A stretch of 64,000 nucleotides of DNA from Verrucomicrobiota bacterium (GCA_023432225.1 JAEYUW010000044.1:1-64000); one strand, 5' to 3'. Shown: positions 44,477 through 53,036, numbered from the stretch's first letter. Notes: a model not told the origin generated them from the letters alone. Numbers and translations are program-made.

Positions 44477-45295
44477 CTATCTCTGGCATTGCGGGCACCA
44501 GCAACTCGTGCGCCCGCCCACGGTCGCGTGCCGCAGCGGCATGGCGCAGCGCGGACAGTGTCCGCCTTTTTCCCAACGGTGGTTGAACAGCCACGAGTCG
44601 GGCATGAACTCGTTCAGCTCGGCCGGAAACTTGCCGCCGACGCCGGCATTGTAGCGCAGCGCACCGCGACACACCGTGCGACATTCGCGATGCAGGGCGC
44701 GCATCTCCGCTCCAACGAGCGAACCGGCTGCACGCGCGGGCGTGAGTCGCGCGCGCCAGAGGACTTCATCCGCCATCCAGTTGCCGATGCCGGGAAAGCG
44801 TTCCTGCATCAGCAGCACCGCCTTGATCGGCGCGCGTCGACGACGAGCGAGAAAGTCGCGCACGGCGCCGACGGTGAAAGACACCGAGAGAATCGGTGGC
44901 GCGATGCGCATCCACCAGTCGGGCGCATCCTTGCCGTGGTGAAACAGCACCGCGCCGAACATGCGCGGGTCGTTGAACACGAGTTGGCGCTCGCGCTGCA
45001 CGAGCACGAGGTGATCGTGTTTGGCCGGCGTGTAGTCAGGCGGCTCGACGCGCAGTTCGCCGCTCATGCCAAGGTGCACGCCGAGCCAGTTCGCGCCGCT
45101 GAAGCGGAAGAGCATTTGCTTCGCGGCCGCTTCCGAATCGAGCAGGGTGGCACCGGTCAACGTGCGAACGATCTTGGCCGGGTCGCTACCGCGAAAGATT
45201 TTCGCTCGTTCATGAACGAGCACACGCGCGATTCTCGCGCCATGCCCGACGGCCCAGCGCCGGCGGTAGAATTCAACTTCGGCAAGCTCCGGCAT
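44477..45295 (-). CDS. mutM: Formamidopyrimidine-DNA glycosylase
   Basis: 272 residues. After start-Met removal the catalytic Pro-Glu is at the front (PELAEVEFYRRRW); the beta-hairpin lysine lies in EAAAKQMLFRF; the helix-two-turn-helix is FPGIGNWMADEVLWRARLTP; and the zinc finger is CPRCAMPLRH...CWCPQC. It removes 8-oxoguanine and FaPy. ATG 45295 chosen over one three codons upstream because Pro must follow Met. Confidence 0.92.
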   Translation of the reverse strand: MPELAEVEFYRRRWAVGHGARIARVLVHERAKIFRGSDPAKIVRTLTGATLLDSEAAAKQMLFRFSGANWLGVHLGMSGELRVEPPDYTPAKHDHLVLVQRERQLVFNDPRMFGAVLFHHGKDAPDWWMRIAPPILSVSFTVGAVRDFLARRRRAPIKAVLLMQERFPGIGNWMADEVLWRARLTPARAAGSLVGAEMRALHRECRTVCRGALRYNAGVGGKFPAELNEFMPDSWLFNHRWEKGGHCPRCAMPLRHATVGGRTSCWCPQCQR

Positions 45296-45363
45296 GCGGT
45301 GCACTCAACGCCGGCCAGTGTGAAGCGCAAGCCACCAGCCCCCTCGCGGTGTGCGTCCGGCTG

Positions 45364-45386
45364 AATCTGGCGTATTACGCTAGATT
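45364..45386. repeat. GCGTA-T-TACGC palindrome, diverged copy
   Basis: AATCTGGCGTA-T-TACGCTAGATT: same core as 45522-45544, with one arm mismatch. Lies in the 354-base gene-free stretch 45296-45649, in which I see only these two palindromes. Confidence 0.75.
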
Positions 45387-45521
45387 TCCCCGGAGCCGAA
45401 CAAACAGTCGCCGCAGGCGCTCCTTCGGAACAAGGAGACGATGCCTGGCATTGGATTTCCCTCGGAAATTGGAGGATTTGCCTCGTGGCCTCCTACTGCC
45501 GCGGGCGCGTGCGCTTCGGGC

Positions 45522-45544
45522 AATATGGCGTATTACGCCATATT
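45522..45544. repeat. Perfect 11-base-arm palindrome AATATGGCGTA
   Basis: AATATGGCGTA-T-TACGCCATATT, perfect arms about a single central base. Identical arms recur at 61077-61099. Confidence 0.9.
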
Positions 45545-45649
45545 CCTGCGCGTGAAAAGGGCGGGCTTCGGAATGAGGGCTGGCATGGAGGGGCGGCGAA
45601 GCGCGGACGCGGCGCTGTTGGCCGGCGGCTTTAGGCGCGTGACGACTAC

Positions 45650-46246
45650 TCAGGCGGAATCGCGCTCACCGAGCGCCGCCACAAAAGCGGCCAGGTCGGC
45701 ATACAGCGGCACGCCCGGACGCAGGCGGGGCGCCCACGCGGCGGCATCGTATTTGCCCGAGCACACAGCGGCGGAACGGATGCCGGCGGCCAGACCGGCG
45801 TCGAGGTCGCTCTCGCGATCGCCGATCATCCAGCATTCCGCGGGGTCGAGGCGGTGTTGCGCGATCATCTCAAGGATGAAGCGTGGTGACGGTTTGCGGT
45901 AGAGCGAAGGTTGGTCGGGCGCCTCCGGAGCGATGCAGATGCCGGCGAATGCCGGCGCGGGCAATGCGAGGAGCTCTTCCATGCGCGCGTTGCAGCGCTG
46001 AGTATCTGCGAGCGTATACAAGCCGCGGCCGATGCCAGACTGGTTGGTGAAAAGGAACAGCTGGTAACCGAGTTCGCGCGCGCGGCGGAGGGCGTCGGCC
46101 GCGCCGGGAATCAGTTCCACGCCGGCGGGATCGAAGAGGTAATCGCGATCGTGGATGATCGTGCCGTCGCGATCGAGGAAGAGCGCTTTCGCGCCGCGAG
46201 AGGCGGCGCGATTTTGGGTTTTGGGTTTTGGATTTTTGATTTCCAA
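45650..46246 (-). CDS. GmhB-like HAD phosphatase, zinc cysteines lost
   Basis: 198 residues. HAD motif 1 in ALFLDRDGTIIHDRDYLFDP; motif 2 in LFLFTNQSGIGRG; motif 4 in CWMIGDRESDLDAGLAAGI. This is the D-glycero-D-manno-heptose-1,7-bisphosphate phosphatase/histidinol-phosphatase group. The zinc loop of GmhB (CPHHP...CxCRKP) is replaced by CIAPEAPDQPSLYRKPSP, so structural zinc is doubtful. The first 14 residues (MEIKNPKPKTQNRA) are encoded by an AATCC-type repeat, which provides the start codon. Likely LPS heptose synthesis with the kinase at 46498. Confidence 0.82.
   Translation of the reverse strand: MEIKNPKPKTQNRAASRGAKALFLDRDGTIIHDRDYLFDPAGVELIPGAADALRRARELGYQLFLFTNQSGIGRGLYTLADTQRCNARMEELLALPAPAFAGICIAPEAPDQPSLYRKPSPRFILEMIAQHRLDPAECWMIGDRESDLDAGLAAGIRSAAVCSGKYDAAAWAPRLRPGVPLYADLAAFVAALGERDSA
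46210..46244. repeat. AATCCAAAATCC-type arm overlapping gmhB start
   Basis: GATTTTGGGTTTTGGGTTTT and GGATTTTTGATTTCC: arm of an inverted pair whose partner is 46441-46470. Confidence 0.7.
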
Positions 46247-46280
46247 GTTGGAGGGGCTGCGACCGGCAATTACGTTCGCT

Positions 46281-46385
46281 CTGTCATTCTGAGCGCAGCG
46301 AAGAATCCAGAAGGATGTGCGGTGCGGACGTGACTGGATGGCTGGCTCGCCTTCGGCTGCACTTCGCTTCGCTCAGAATGACAGG
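46281..46385. repeat. GTCATTCTGAGCG-type inverted repeat
   Basis: CTGTCATTCTGAGCGCAGCG AAGAATCC opens and CACTTCGCTTCGCTCAGAAT GACAG closes. A widespread repeat type, nested between the two AATCCAAAATCC arms. Confidence 0.85.
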
Positions 46386-46440
46386 CGGCGGACCGAGCGC
46401 ACCCGGCCTGCTGGGGCGCGTGATGCCGCGTGTTTCCGGG

Positions 46441-46497
46441 AATCGAAAATCCAAAATCCAAAATCGAAAATAGGGGCCGGTCGAAGACCGGCCCTAC
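46441..46497. repeat. AATCC-type arm followed by REP hairpin
   Basis: AATCGAAAATCCAAAATCCA then a GGGGCCGGTCGAAGACCGGC hairpin ending CCTAC. The TGA of the heptose-kinase gene follows immediately (reverse strand). Confidence 0.8.
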
Positions 46498-47466
46498 TCA
46501 CTTTTCTTCGGCGACGTGCTGGAGGATTTCCTCCGGCGATACGGTGGCGGTGCCGAGCTTGCCGACGACGACGCCGGCGGCGGCGTTGGCGAATTGAGCG
46601 GCTTCTTCGAGCACCGAGCCGGCGGCGAGCGCGAGCGTCAGCGCGGCGATGGACGTGTCGCCGGCGCCGGAGACGTCGAACACTTCACGCGCGGCGGTCG
46701 GAATGATGCGCCCGGCCTTGCCGTTGTGCGAGAGGAGCATGCCGTCCTCGCTCAGCGTGATGACGAGGTGCTTCGGACGGTATTGTTCGTAGATGCGCGC
46801 GCAGACCTCGGCGGCGGGAAAAGGCTGGTGCGGCTCCGGTTCGACGCCGGCGAGTTGCAGCGCTTCCTTGCGGTTCGGCGTGATGATGTCGGGCTGATGG
46901 AAGCGGAGCTTGCGGCGCGGCTTCGGGTCGATGGCGACAAGTTTGCCGTGTTCGCGCGCGATCGCGGTGACCTTTGCGACGAGTTCGTCGGTCAGAAGAC
47001 CCTTCGCGTAGTCGGAGAGGATCACGGCGTCGCACTTGCGGATCGCCTTCTCGAAGGTCGCTTCGATTTTGCCGGAGTCGACGGCGTAGTCGTGTTGCGG
47101 GGATTCGCGGTCGAGGCGGCAGAGCTGCTGGCGGCGGACGAGCACGCGCGTTTTCACGATGGTCGAGCCGGTGCCGGGCGTCGGGATCGTGGCGATTTTT
47201 TTGGTTTCGAGGATGCCCTGCAGGCGTTTGCCGGCGTCGTCGCGGCCGAAAAAGCCCGCGAGTGTGGCCTTCGCGCCGAGCGACGCGATGTTCAGCGCGA
47301 CGTTGGCGGCGCCGCCGGCGCTGTAGGTGTCGCGATCGATGTCGACGACCGGCACGGGCGCTTCCGGAGAGATGCGCGAGGCATCGCCCCAGACGTAGTG
47401 ATCGAGCATGACGTCACCGATGACGAGGACGTGGAGTTTCGAGATCTTTTTGAGCAGGGACTTCAT
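46498..47466 (-). CDS. D-glycero-beta-D-manno-heptose-7-phosphate kinase
   Basis: 322 residues, PfkB/ribokinase fold. VLVIGDVMLDHYVWGDASRI SPEAPVPVV is the RfaE/HldE kinase start; TYSAGGAANVALNIASLGA and the C-terminal FDVSGAGDTSIAALTLALA carries the catalytic Asp. It matches only the kinase half of E. coli HldE; the nucleotidyltransferase half is absent and must be a separate gene. ATG 47466 begins MKSLLKKISKLHVLVIGD. With gmhB and hldD it makes ADP-heptose for LPS. Confidence 0.9.
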   Translation of the reverse strand: MKSLLKKISKLHVLVIGDVMLDHYVWGDASRISPEAPVPVVDIDRDTYSAGGAANVALNIASLGAKATLAGFFGRDDAGKRLQGILETKKIATIPTPGTGSTIVKTRVLVRRQQLCRLDRESPQHDYAVDSGKIEATFEKAIRKCDAVILSDYAKGLLTDELVAKVTAIAREHGKLVAIDPKPRRKLRFHQPDIITPNRKEALQLAGVEPEPHQPFPAAEVCARIYEQYRPKHLVITLSEDGMLLSHNGKAGRIIPTAAREVFDVSGAGDTSIAALTLALAAGSVLEEAAQFANAAAGVVVGKLGTATVSPEEILQHVAEEK

Positions 47467-47476
47467 CGGGGAAAAC

Positions 47477-48652
47477 TTAGCGAATCTCCCAGTTGTAAGG
47501 GTGACGCGAGAGCAATTTTGCGCCGGTGGCTGTGACCTGCACGACATCCTCCCAGCGGCAGCCGCCGAGGCCGGGATAGTAGAGGCCCGGTTCGACGGTG
47601 ACGACGGCGCCTTTTTTCAAAATCGAGGGCACCGCACCGAGCCGGCAGCCAGGATCGTGCACCGCGAGGCCGAGGCCGTGGCCCGTGCCGTGGAAGAAAC
47701 CGGTCGCGCCGTTGGCGCCGCGTTTCGTCTCGTAGCCTTCGCTCTGGAAATACTCCACGACGCCCTGGTGAACGTCGCGGCCATCGACGCCGGCGCGAAT
47801 GCGGCCGATGGCCTGGCGCATCGCGTCATAAACCGTCGCGACCATCCGGCGCTGCACTTCGCGCGGCCGGCCTTTGAGGTAGGTGCGGGTCATGTCGCCG
47901 TAGTAACCGCTGGCGACGTGGCGCGGGAAGATGTCGAGAATGATGAGTTCGTGCGGGCGGAGCGGACCGTGGCCGCGTTCGTGCGGATCGCACGCCTGGT
48001 CGCCGCCGGCGACGATCGTGTCGCGCGCTTCGCCTCCAGCCTCCTTGATCGCGACGTCGATGAAGAACCGCAGGCGCTCGGACGTGAGCGGTTGGCCTTG
48101 GTAAATCAGGTTGCGGCCTTTGATGCGGGCGGCGCGGAGAATTTTTTCCGCCGTGGTGAAGCCGACCGCGCTGAGCCGGTTGCCTTCGCGGATGGCGGCG
48201 GCTTCGCGGTCGGTTTTGATTTCGCGCTCGGGGAACAGCAGGCCGTCGGCGAATTGCAGACGCAGGCCGGCTTGCGTGAGCTTCACGTAGAGCGAGGCGG
48301 GAAAATCGTCCGCAACGCGAAACGTGCGCTGCTTGAAATGCCGCGCGAGGCAGAGGATCATCTCGGGAATACCGGCGCGCGGTCCGTATTTCTGGCGGGC
48401 GGCGTCGAGCCAGTCCTCGCGCGAGAGCACGACGTCGAACGCGCTGGTTTTCTTCACGCGACCGAACTCGAGCGCGCCTTGCACGGTGTATTTTTTGCCG
48501 CGGGCGCCGAACGCCACGAACGGGTCGTGCACCTCGACTTGGCCGAAGTAGAGCATGTCGGCGCTCGCGTGGGTGTCGGTGTAGAGCAGGGGGGGCGGGA
48601 GATTGGCCACGATGGAACGGGGGTTGAGTTTTAAGGCGCTGTGTCTAGCCAT
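47477..48652 (-). CDS. M24 metallopeptidase (Xaa-Pro aminopeptidase-like)
   Basis: 391 residues. The pita-bread metal ligands are all visible: IILDIFPRHVASGYYGDMTRT (two Asp), FFHGTGHGLGLAVHD (His), VVTVEPGLYYPG (Glu) and CRWEDVVQVT (Glu). A 200-residue N-terminal creatinase-like domain precedes. It should hydrolyse Xaa-Pro bonds. ATG 48652 chosen (MARHSALKLNPRS); the divergent DUF192 gene starts 22 bases away. Ends 10 bases from the heptose-kinase start, so the two are likely cotranscribed. Confidence 0.87.
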   Translation of the reverse strand: MARHSALKLNPRSIVANLPPPLLYTDTHASADMLYFGQVEVHDPFVAFGARGKKYTVQGALEFGRVKKTSAFDVVLSREDWLDAARQKYGPRAGIPEMILCLARHFKQRTFRVADDFPASLYVKLTQAGLRLQFADGLLFPEREIKTDREAAAIREGNRLSAVGFTTAEKILRAARIKGRNLIYQGQPLTSERLRFFIDVAIKEAGGEARDTIVAGGDQACDPHERGHGPLRPHELIILDIFPRHVASGYYGDMTRTYLKGRPREVQRRMVATVYDAMRQAIGRIRAGVDGRDVHQGVVEYFQSEGYETKRGANGATGFFHGTGHGLGLAVHDPGCRLGAVPSILKKGAVVTVEPGLYYPGLGGCRWEDVVQVTATGAKLLSRHPYNWEIR

Positions 48653-48673
48653 GAAGCCGAGCAAAACGCAAAA

Positions 48674-49192
48674 ATGTTTTCCCGCCTCGCCCTCTCCGTC
48701 CTCTCGTGTGCACTCGCTCTCGGCGCCCTGACTGCCTGCGGCGGCAAAGCCGATGCGGAGGCCGCGCCCAAGACCGTGAACGATTATTTTCCCATCAAGA
48801 TCGGCGACCAAGTCGTGAAGATGCAAATCGCCGCGCTGCCCGCGGAGCAGGAGCGTGGGCTGATGTTCCGTCAGTCGCTCGGGCGCGACGAGGGGATGTT
48901 GTTTGTGTTCACGCGGACGCAGCCGATGGCGTTCTGGATGCGAAACACGGTCGTGCCGCTGGACATCGGCTACATCGATGCGCAGGGCGTGCTGCGGGAA
49001 ATCTATCCGCTGTATCCGCGCGACGAACGGTCGGTCGCTTCGCGTTCGCGCGAGCTGAAGTTTGCGCTCGAGGTCAATCAGGGGTGGTTCAAGGAGCGCG
49101 GCGTGAAGCCCGGCGCGCAGCTCGATCTCGCGGCCGTGGCGGCGGCGCTGAAAGCGCGCGGGCTCGACCCGCGCGCGGCCGGGCTGCGCTGA
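48674..49192 (+). CDS. DUF192 lipoprotein
   Basis: 172 residues. Lipoprotein signal LALSVLSCALALGALTACGG. The DUF192 core follows: IAALPAEQERGLMFRQSLGR DEGMLFVFTRTQPMAFWMRN TVVPLDIGYID, with the MxFWMxxT block typical of the family. Function unknown; a structural beta-barrel often secreted or anchored. ATG 48674 selected for the signal peptide. Confidence 0.87.
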   Translation: MFSRLALSVLSCALALGALTACGGKADAEAAPKTVNDYFPIKIGDQVVKMQIAALPAEQERGLMFRQSLGRDEGMLFVFTRTQPMAFWMRNTVVPLDIGYIDAQGVLREIYPLYPRDERSVASRSRELKFALEVNQGWFKERGVKPGAQLDLAAVAAALKARGLDPRAAGLR

Positions 49193-49235
49193 GGATGTCG
49201 CTGCGGATCGCGGCGCCTTGAATGGGATGTGATCC

Positions 49236-49298
49236 GTAGCGGAAGCCGCGAGGCTTTCGCTTTCACGCGCGCGGCGAAATTCTCACGAATTCCGATAC
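49236..49298. repeat. Two-hairpin REP pair (GGAAGCC / GAAATTC)
   Basis: GTAGCGGAAGCCGCGAGGCT opens; GAAATTCTCACGAATTCC closes (ending ATAC, not CTAC). The two hairpins differ from each other; the same unequal pair is at 58226-58287. Confidence 0.8.
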
Positions 49299-49323
49299 GG
49301 AGCGTCCTGGGTCGCAATCGCTC

Positions 49324-49818
49324 TTAGTCCTCGTCTTCGGCGATGTCCTTCTTCCGGCGATCGACTTTCTCCACCTTGAACTCGTCCTTCGGCAGGATGT
49401 TGTCGGTCTTCACGACCGCGACCGGGAGCTTGGTTTTGATCCAGAGCTCGGATTCTTTGAAATACTTGGCGCTGGCGCTTTCGAGCGCCTCACCGACGGA
49501 CTTCACCGGCAGCATGCGGCCGCGCTTCGAGGCGTTGAAGTCGTAGGCGCCCTTGAAGATGCGATCGGTGGTCGAGAAGGGGCTCGCGTTTTCCGGGATC
49601 TGCACGACCCAGCCGACCATGTCCTTCTCAGGCAGCTTGCCCTCCGGATCGGAGAGGATGATGACGAACTGTTTCTTGGGCGGCGGCGGTTTGATGTCTT
49701 CGTCGGCGGCGGGCTGCGTGACCTCGTTCATCGCCTCGACGATCTCGCGCAGGAGCTCGGGCTCCAGCTTGTGCTTCTTGAGGATCTCGGCGACTTGGCT
49801 GACTTCGATTTTGGCCAT
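49324..49818 (-). CDS. Conserved protein of unknown function
   Basis: 164 residues. A helical start (KIEVSQVAEILKKHKLEPEL LREIVEAMNEV), a beta-rich middle (KKQFVIILSDPEGKLPEKDM VGWVVQIPE) and an acidic end (KDIAEDED). No signal peptide. Not recognised. It is Lys/Glu rich and cytosolic in character. ATG 49818 preferred; the next upstream start lies in a CACGAAACACACGAA-type repeat. Confidence 0.6.
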   Translation of the reverse strand: MAKIEVSQVAEILKKHKLEPELLREIVEAMNEVTQPAADEDIKPPPPKKQFVIILSDPEGKLPEKDMVGWVVQIPENASPFSTTDRIFKGAYDFNASKRGRMLPVKSVGEALESASAKYFKESELWIKTKLPVAVVKTDNILPKDEFKVEKVDRRKKDIAEDED

Positions 49819-49911
49819 GAGTGGAAAGTGGGAAACGTCCACGAAACACACGAAGTCGCGGGAAACTCAAATCAAACTTCCGGCGCCAGTCCGACCGCGA
49901 CGCCCCGGCGG

Positions 49912-49936
49912 GTTTGTAACGTATTATGTTACAAAC
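49912..49936. repeat. Palindrome GTTTGTAAC / GTTACAAAC
   Basis: 9-base arms around GTATTAT. Same arms at 56043 and, with changes, at 56252. It lies 166 bases upstream of the LytS-like gene. Confidence 0.85.
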
Positions 49937-50102
49937 TGGTTTGGCTCTGTGCGGGCTGTGGTGTGGCGCGTCAAGGTGTGATCATGGGAAGGCAAACGGT
50001 CGTCGCGGTTTTTCCAATGGTTGTCGCTGTGACATGGTGGTGCACGGCGCTGGGCTCGACGGTCGCGTTGACTCCTTTCTCCTCCTGTCCACCGTGCCTC
50101 GC

Positions 50103-51242
50103 ATGCGCGCCGCCTCGCGCTCCTTTCCCGCACCTTCCGCGCCTCAGGTGGCTTGGCGGACGGTGTTTGGTATCTGGACGGTCATCGGCGTGCTGCTGGT
50201 CATCCAGACCTACGTCAGCGCGTTTGATCGTTTGCCGACCACGTTGCGCGGACACGGCTACACCATCGCCGCGCAAGTGGTGCGGGCGTGGATCTGGGCC
50301 GCGCTGACGCCGGGCGTGTTCTGGCTGCGCCGGTATCTGGCGGCGAATCACCCGCAGATCGCGGTGCGGTTCGGTCTGCACACGCTCGCGGCGCTCACGA
50401 TTTTCACGTTCGGCAACTTGATCCGGCTGTGGACGATTTATTTCGCGTTCGGCTACTTCCGGCCGGAGGACAAGTCGCCGTCGTTCGTCCTCACGCAACT
50501 CGATGCGCGCAGCCTGATCGATCTCTACCTCTACGCGCTGCTCATCGCCGTCGGCTACATCACCGATCTCATGGCGCAGCGGCGGGACGATGAGCGCCGT
50601 GCCGAAATGCTGCGCGTGCAGCTCGCGCAGGCGGAGCTCTCGGCGTTGCGCCAGCAAATCCAGCCGCATTTTCTCTTCAACGCCCACAACGCCATCGCCG
50701 CGCTCATCCGCGAGCGCGAGAACGACAAGGCCATCGACGCCATCACCCAGCTCTCCGCGCTCCTGCGGCAACTGATGGAGCATGCGGGCAAGCCGGAGAT
50801 CGAGCTCTGGCGCGAACTTGATTACGCGCACGCGTATCTCGCGATCGAGAAGCTACGTCTCGAGGAACGCCTCGTGGTCAAATTCGTCGTCGACGACGAT
50901 TGCCTCGACGTGAGGGTGCCGACGCTGATTCTCCAGCCGATTGTCGAGAACGCGGTGCGCCACGGCATCGCCCAACGGCGCAACCCCGGCACGCTCACCC
51001 TGGTCGCGCGACACGACGGCGGCTGCCTCGAGATCGAAGTGACGAATGACGCCTCCGAGTTTGCCGAGTCGACTTCGCGCGGTCGCGGCGTCGGGTTGGG
51101 CTCCACGCGGTCGCGCCTTGAGCGCACCTTCGGCAGCGCGCTCCATTTCGATTGCGCCTTCAATCAAGGCGGCGTCTCACGCGTCACAATCCGTTTTCCC
51201 CTTCGCGCGTCGTCTGGCGCGCCGTCCGCTGTCACTGCATGA
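50103..51242 (+). CDS. LytS-type sensor histidine kinase
   Basis: 379 residues. Three to four N-terminal membrane helices (VFGIWTVIGVLLVIQTYV, AVRFGLHTLAALTIFTFGNL) and a long cytosolic linker. The His_kinase block is QIQPHFLFNAHNAIAALIRE with phospho-acceptor His; the ATPase has LILQPIVENAVRHGI and GVGLGSTRSRLERTFG. No recognised sensor domain; a small membrane sensor. Coupled to the regulator gene by ATGA overlap. Stimulus not evident. Confidence 0.9.
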   Translation: MRAASRSFPAPSAPQVAWRTVFGIWTVIGVLLVIQTYVSAFDRLPTTLRGHGYTIAAQVVRAWIWAALTPGVFWLRRYLAANHPQIAVRFGLHTLAALTIFTFGNLIRLWTIYFAFGYFRPEDKSPSFVLTQLDARSLIDLYLYALLIAVGYITDLMAQRRDDERRAEMLRVQLAQAELSALRQQIQPHFLFNAHNAIAALIRERENDKAIDAITQLSALLRQLMEHAGKPEIELWRELDYAHAYLAIEKLRLEERLVVKFVVDDDCLDVRVPTLILQPIVENAVRHGIAQRRNPGTLTLVARHDGGCLEIEVTNDASEFAESTSRGRGVGLGSTRSRLERTFGSALHFDCAFNQGGVSRVTIRFPLRASSGAPSAVTA

Positions 51243-52051
51243 ACAAAATCCCCACGCTCATTGCCGACGACGAGAAGCCCGCTCGGCGCATCCTGCGCCA
51301 ACTCGTGCTGGCCGACGAGGAACTTGAACTGGTTGGTGAGGCGATGGACGGACACCAGACGCTTGAGCAGATCCGGGCGTTGCGTCCGCGGCTGCTGCTG
51401 CTCGATGTGCAGATGCCGGGCAAAACCGGGCTCGATGTCCTCAACGCGTTGCCGGCCGGTGAGCGTCCGGAGGTGGTGTTTGTCACGGCGCACGACAATC
51501 ACGCGCTCAGCGCCTTCGATTACCATGCGGTCGATTACCTCGTGAAACCTTTCACGGATGCGCGCTTTCATCGCGCGATCGACCGGGTGAAGCATCGCAT
51601 CCAGCACGGCAATTTCTCCTCGGCCGAGAACGCGCTGCGCGCGCTCGCCGTGCAGCTCCAGCAACAATCAACGGCGCCGGCAGGCGGCGGCGAGCTCGCG
51701 GTGCCGAGCTATGAGAACGCGCGCCTCGCGGTGAAGGTGGACGGCGAACTGCATTTCGTGAAGCAGCGCGACCTGCGCTGGATCGAGAGTCAGGGCGACT
51801 ACATCAACCTGCACCTGCATGATCGCCGTCTGCTGATCCGCATGCCGATGAAACGGGTGGAGCAGCTGCTGCATCCGACGCAGTTCGTCCGCATCCACAA
51901 GTCCACGCTCATTAACATCGCCTACCTCGAGCGGATAGTTGCGACCTCGCACTGCACGCAGGCGGCGCGCCTCGATGACGGCACGACGCTGCTGATCGGT
52001 CCGGCGTTCCGGCGGAACCTGGATCGGGTGAAGCATCCGGCGATGGTGTGA
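51239..52051 (+). CDS. LytTR-family response regulator
   Basis: 270 residues. Receiver domain with LIADDEKPARRILRQL (Asp pair), LLLLDVQMPGKTGLDV (phospho-Asp) and VTAHDNHALSAFDYHAVDYL VKPF. LytTR DNA-binding domain: VKQRDLRWIESQGDYINLHL, RIHKSTLINIAYLERI. Partners the LytS-like kinase. LytTR proteins bind direct repeats; I could not identify the operator. Confidence 0.93.
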   Translation: MNKIPTLIADDEKPARRILRQLVLADEELELVGEAMDGHQTLEQIRALRPRLLLLDVQMPGKTGLDVLNALPAGERPEVVFVTAHDNHALSAFDYHAVDYLVKPFTDARFHRAIDRVKHRIQHGNFSSAENALRALAVQLQQQSTAPAGGGELAVPSYENARLAVKVDGELHFVKQRDLRWIESQGDYINLHLHDRRLLIRMPMKRVEQLLHPTQFVRIHKSTLINIAYLERIVATSHCTQAARLDDGTTLLIGPAFRRNLDRVKHPAMV

Positions 52052-52099
52052 GCGAGGGTGAGGAGGTGACGCGCGCCACCTTTTTTCGCGGAGGGGGCA

Positions 52100-52124
52100 G
52101 TTGCGCGGCAAGCGCGCAACCTAC
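52100..52124. repeat. REP-like hairpin (TTGCGCG stem)
   Basis: GTTGCGCGGCAAGCGCGCAA then CCTAC; minus strand begins GTAG. Confidence 0.6.
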
Positions 52125-52196
52125 CTTGCCGAATCTCGAGGCGTTCATCGCTCTTCCGGTCATGCTCGCCGCGTCGTGCTGGAAGATGCTGCCTCG

Positions 52197-52694
52197 ATGA
52201 CGAAGCTCGAATTCATGACCTCAAATCTCCTTAAACTGTCCTCTGGCGACGTTGCAGCCATCGTGCTTCCGGCCGGACTCGTCTGCGCCGCGACTGACAT
52301 CGGCTACATCATCGTTCTCGTGCTGATCAAGGGCGGCAGTCCGTTCCGCATGCTGCAGGGCATCGCGTTCAGCGTGCTCGGCAAACCAGCCTACGAAGGC
52401 GGCGTCGCAACGATGTTGCTCGGGCTCATCTTGCACGTGGGCATCGCGCTCGGTGCTGCGGCGATGTTTTTCGTGCTCTATCGCCTGAGCGGCGTTGTGC
52501 GGGAGCACTGGCTGGTGAGTGGCGTGCTGTTCGGGGCGGCTTTCTACGTGTTCATGCAACTCGTGGCGCTGCCGTTCACGCGCCTGCCGCCGCAGTCGTT
52601 TCCGCCGCCGAATTGGATTCCGGTTTTCGGCGCGCATGTGACGGCGGTCGGACCGGTGATCGCGGCGGTGACGCATTGGCGAAGCGTAAAGTAG
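52197..52694 (+). CDS. Four-helix membrane protein, unknown function
   Basis: 165 residues. Four hydrophobic segments: VAAIVLPAGLVCAATDIGYI, then MLLGLILHVGIALGAAAMFF, WLVSGVLFGAAFYVFMQLVA and HVTAVGPVIAAVTH. No family recognised. The TAG stop (52692-52694) is the GTAG of the next repeat. The ATG at 52215 would also be possible. Located after the LytS/LytR pair, so it could be their target, but nothing proves that. Confidence 0.6.
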   Translation: MTKLEFMTSNLLKLSSGDVAAIVLPAGLVCAATDIGYIIVLVLIKGGSPFRMLQGIAFSVLGKPAYEGGVATMLLGLILHVGIALGAAAMFFVLYRLSGVVREHWLVSGVLFGAAFYVFMQLVALPFTRLPPQSFPPPNWIPVFGAHVTAVGPVIAAVTHWRSVK

Positions 52695-52747
52695 CGCCGG
52701 CTTCCAGCCGGCAAAGACGTTCGCAGCAGGCTGGAAGCCTGCGCTAC
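52691..52747. repeat. REP pair (CGCCGGCTTCC stem)
   Basis: GTAGCGCCGGCTTCCAGCCG opens and GCAGGCTGGAAGCCTGCGCT AC closes. Supplies a stop codon at 52692-52694. Confidence 0.85.
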
Positions 52748-52841
52748 GCCGAGCCACGCGCCATGGGGGGCGCCGCTGTCCTCAACGACGACATCGAGCG
52801 CGGCTTGCTGAGGCTTATCCACAACGGTGACGCTGCGTCTG

Positions 52842-52913
52842 GTAGGGCGGGACCGCTGGGCCCGCCGCGAAAACCGGATCTCGTTCCCGGCGCGCCCGGC
52901 GGTCGCGCCCTAC
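52842..52913. repeat. REP-like pair (GGCGGGACCG stem)
   Basis: GTAGGGCGGGACCGCTGGGC opens and GGCGGTCGCGCCCTAC closes. The 397-base gap 52695-53091 holds only repeats, one isolated TTATCCACA and the terminator at 53037-53062. Confidence 0.7.
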
Positions 52914-53036
52914 CTGTGGCGCTGCCTCCGCACATTTTTTGTGCAATCTTCAATCGGTGTCGGCTGCGCTGGCGCCGCTGGGGACAGCGGCGCCGACCTC
53001 GAACCACGGCGTGACAAAGGAGCGGCTAGAACGAAG

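Noticed and set aside
52815..52823. TTATCCACA, an exact DnaA-box match
   Set aside because: A single box, no AT-rich region or dnaA/dnaN nearby, so no case for an origin.
52763..52860. Short open frame MGGAAVLNDDIERGLLRLIHN
   Set aside because: It runs straight into a REP-like pair and no family is recognisable; could be a gene remnant but support is too thin.
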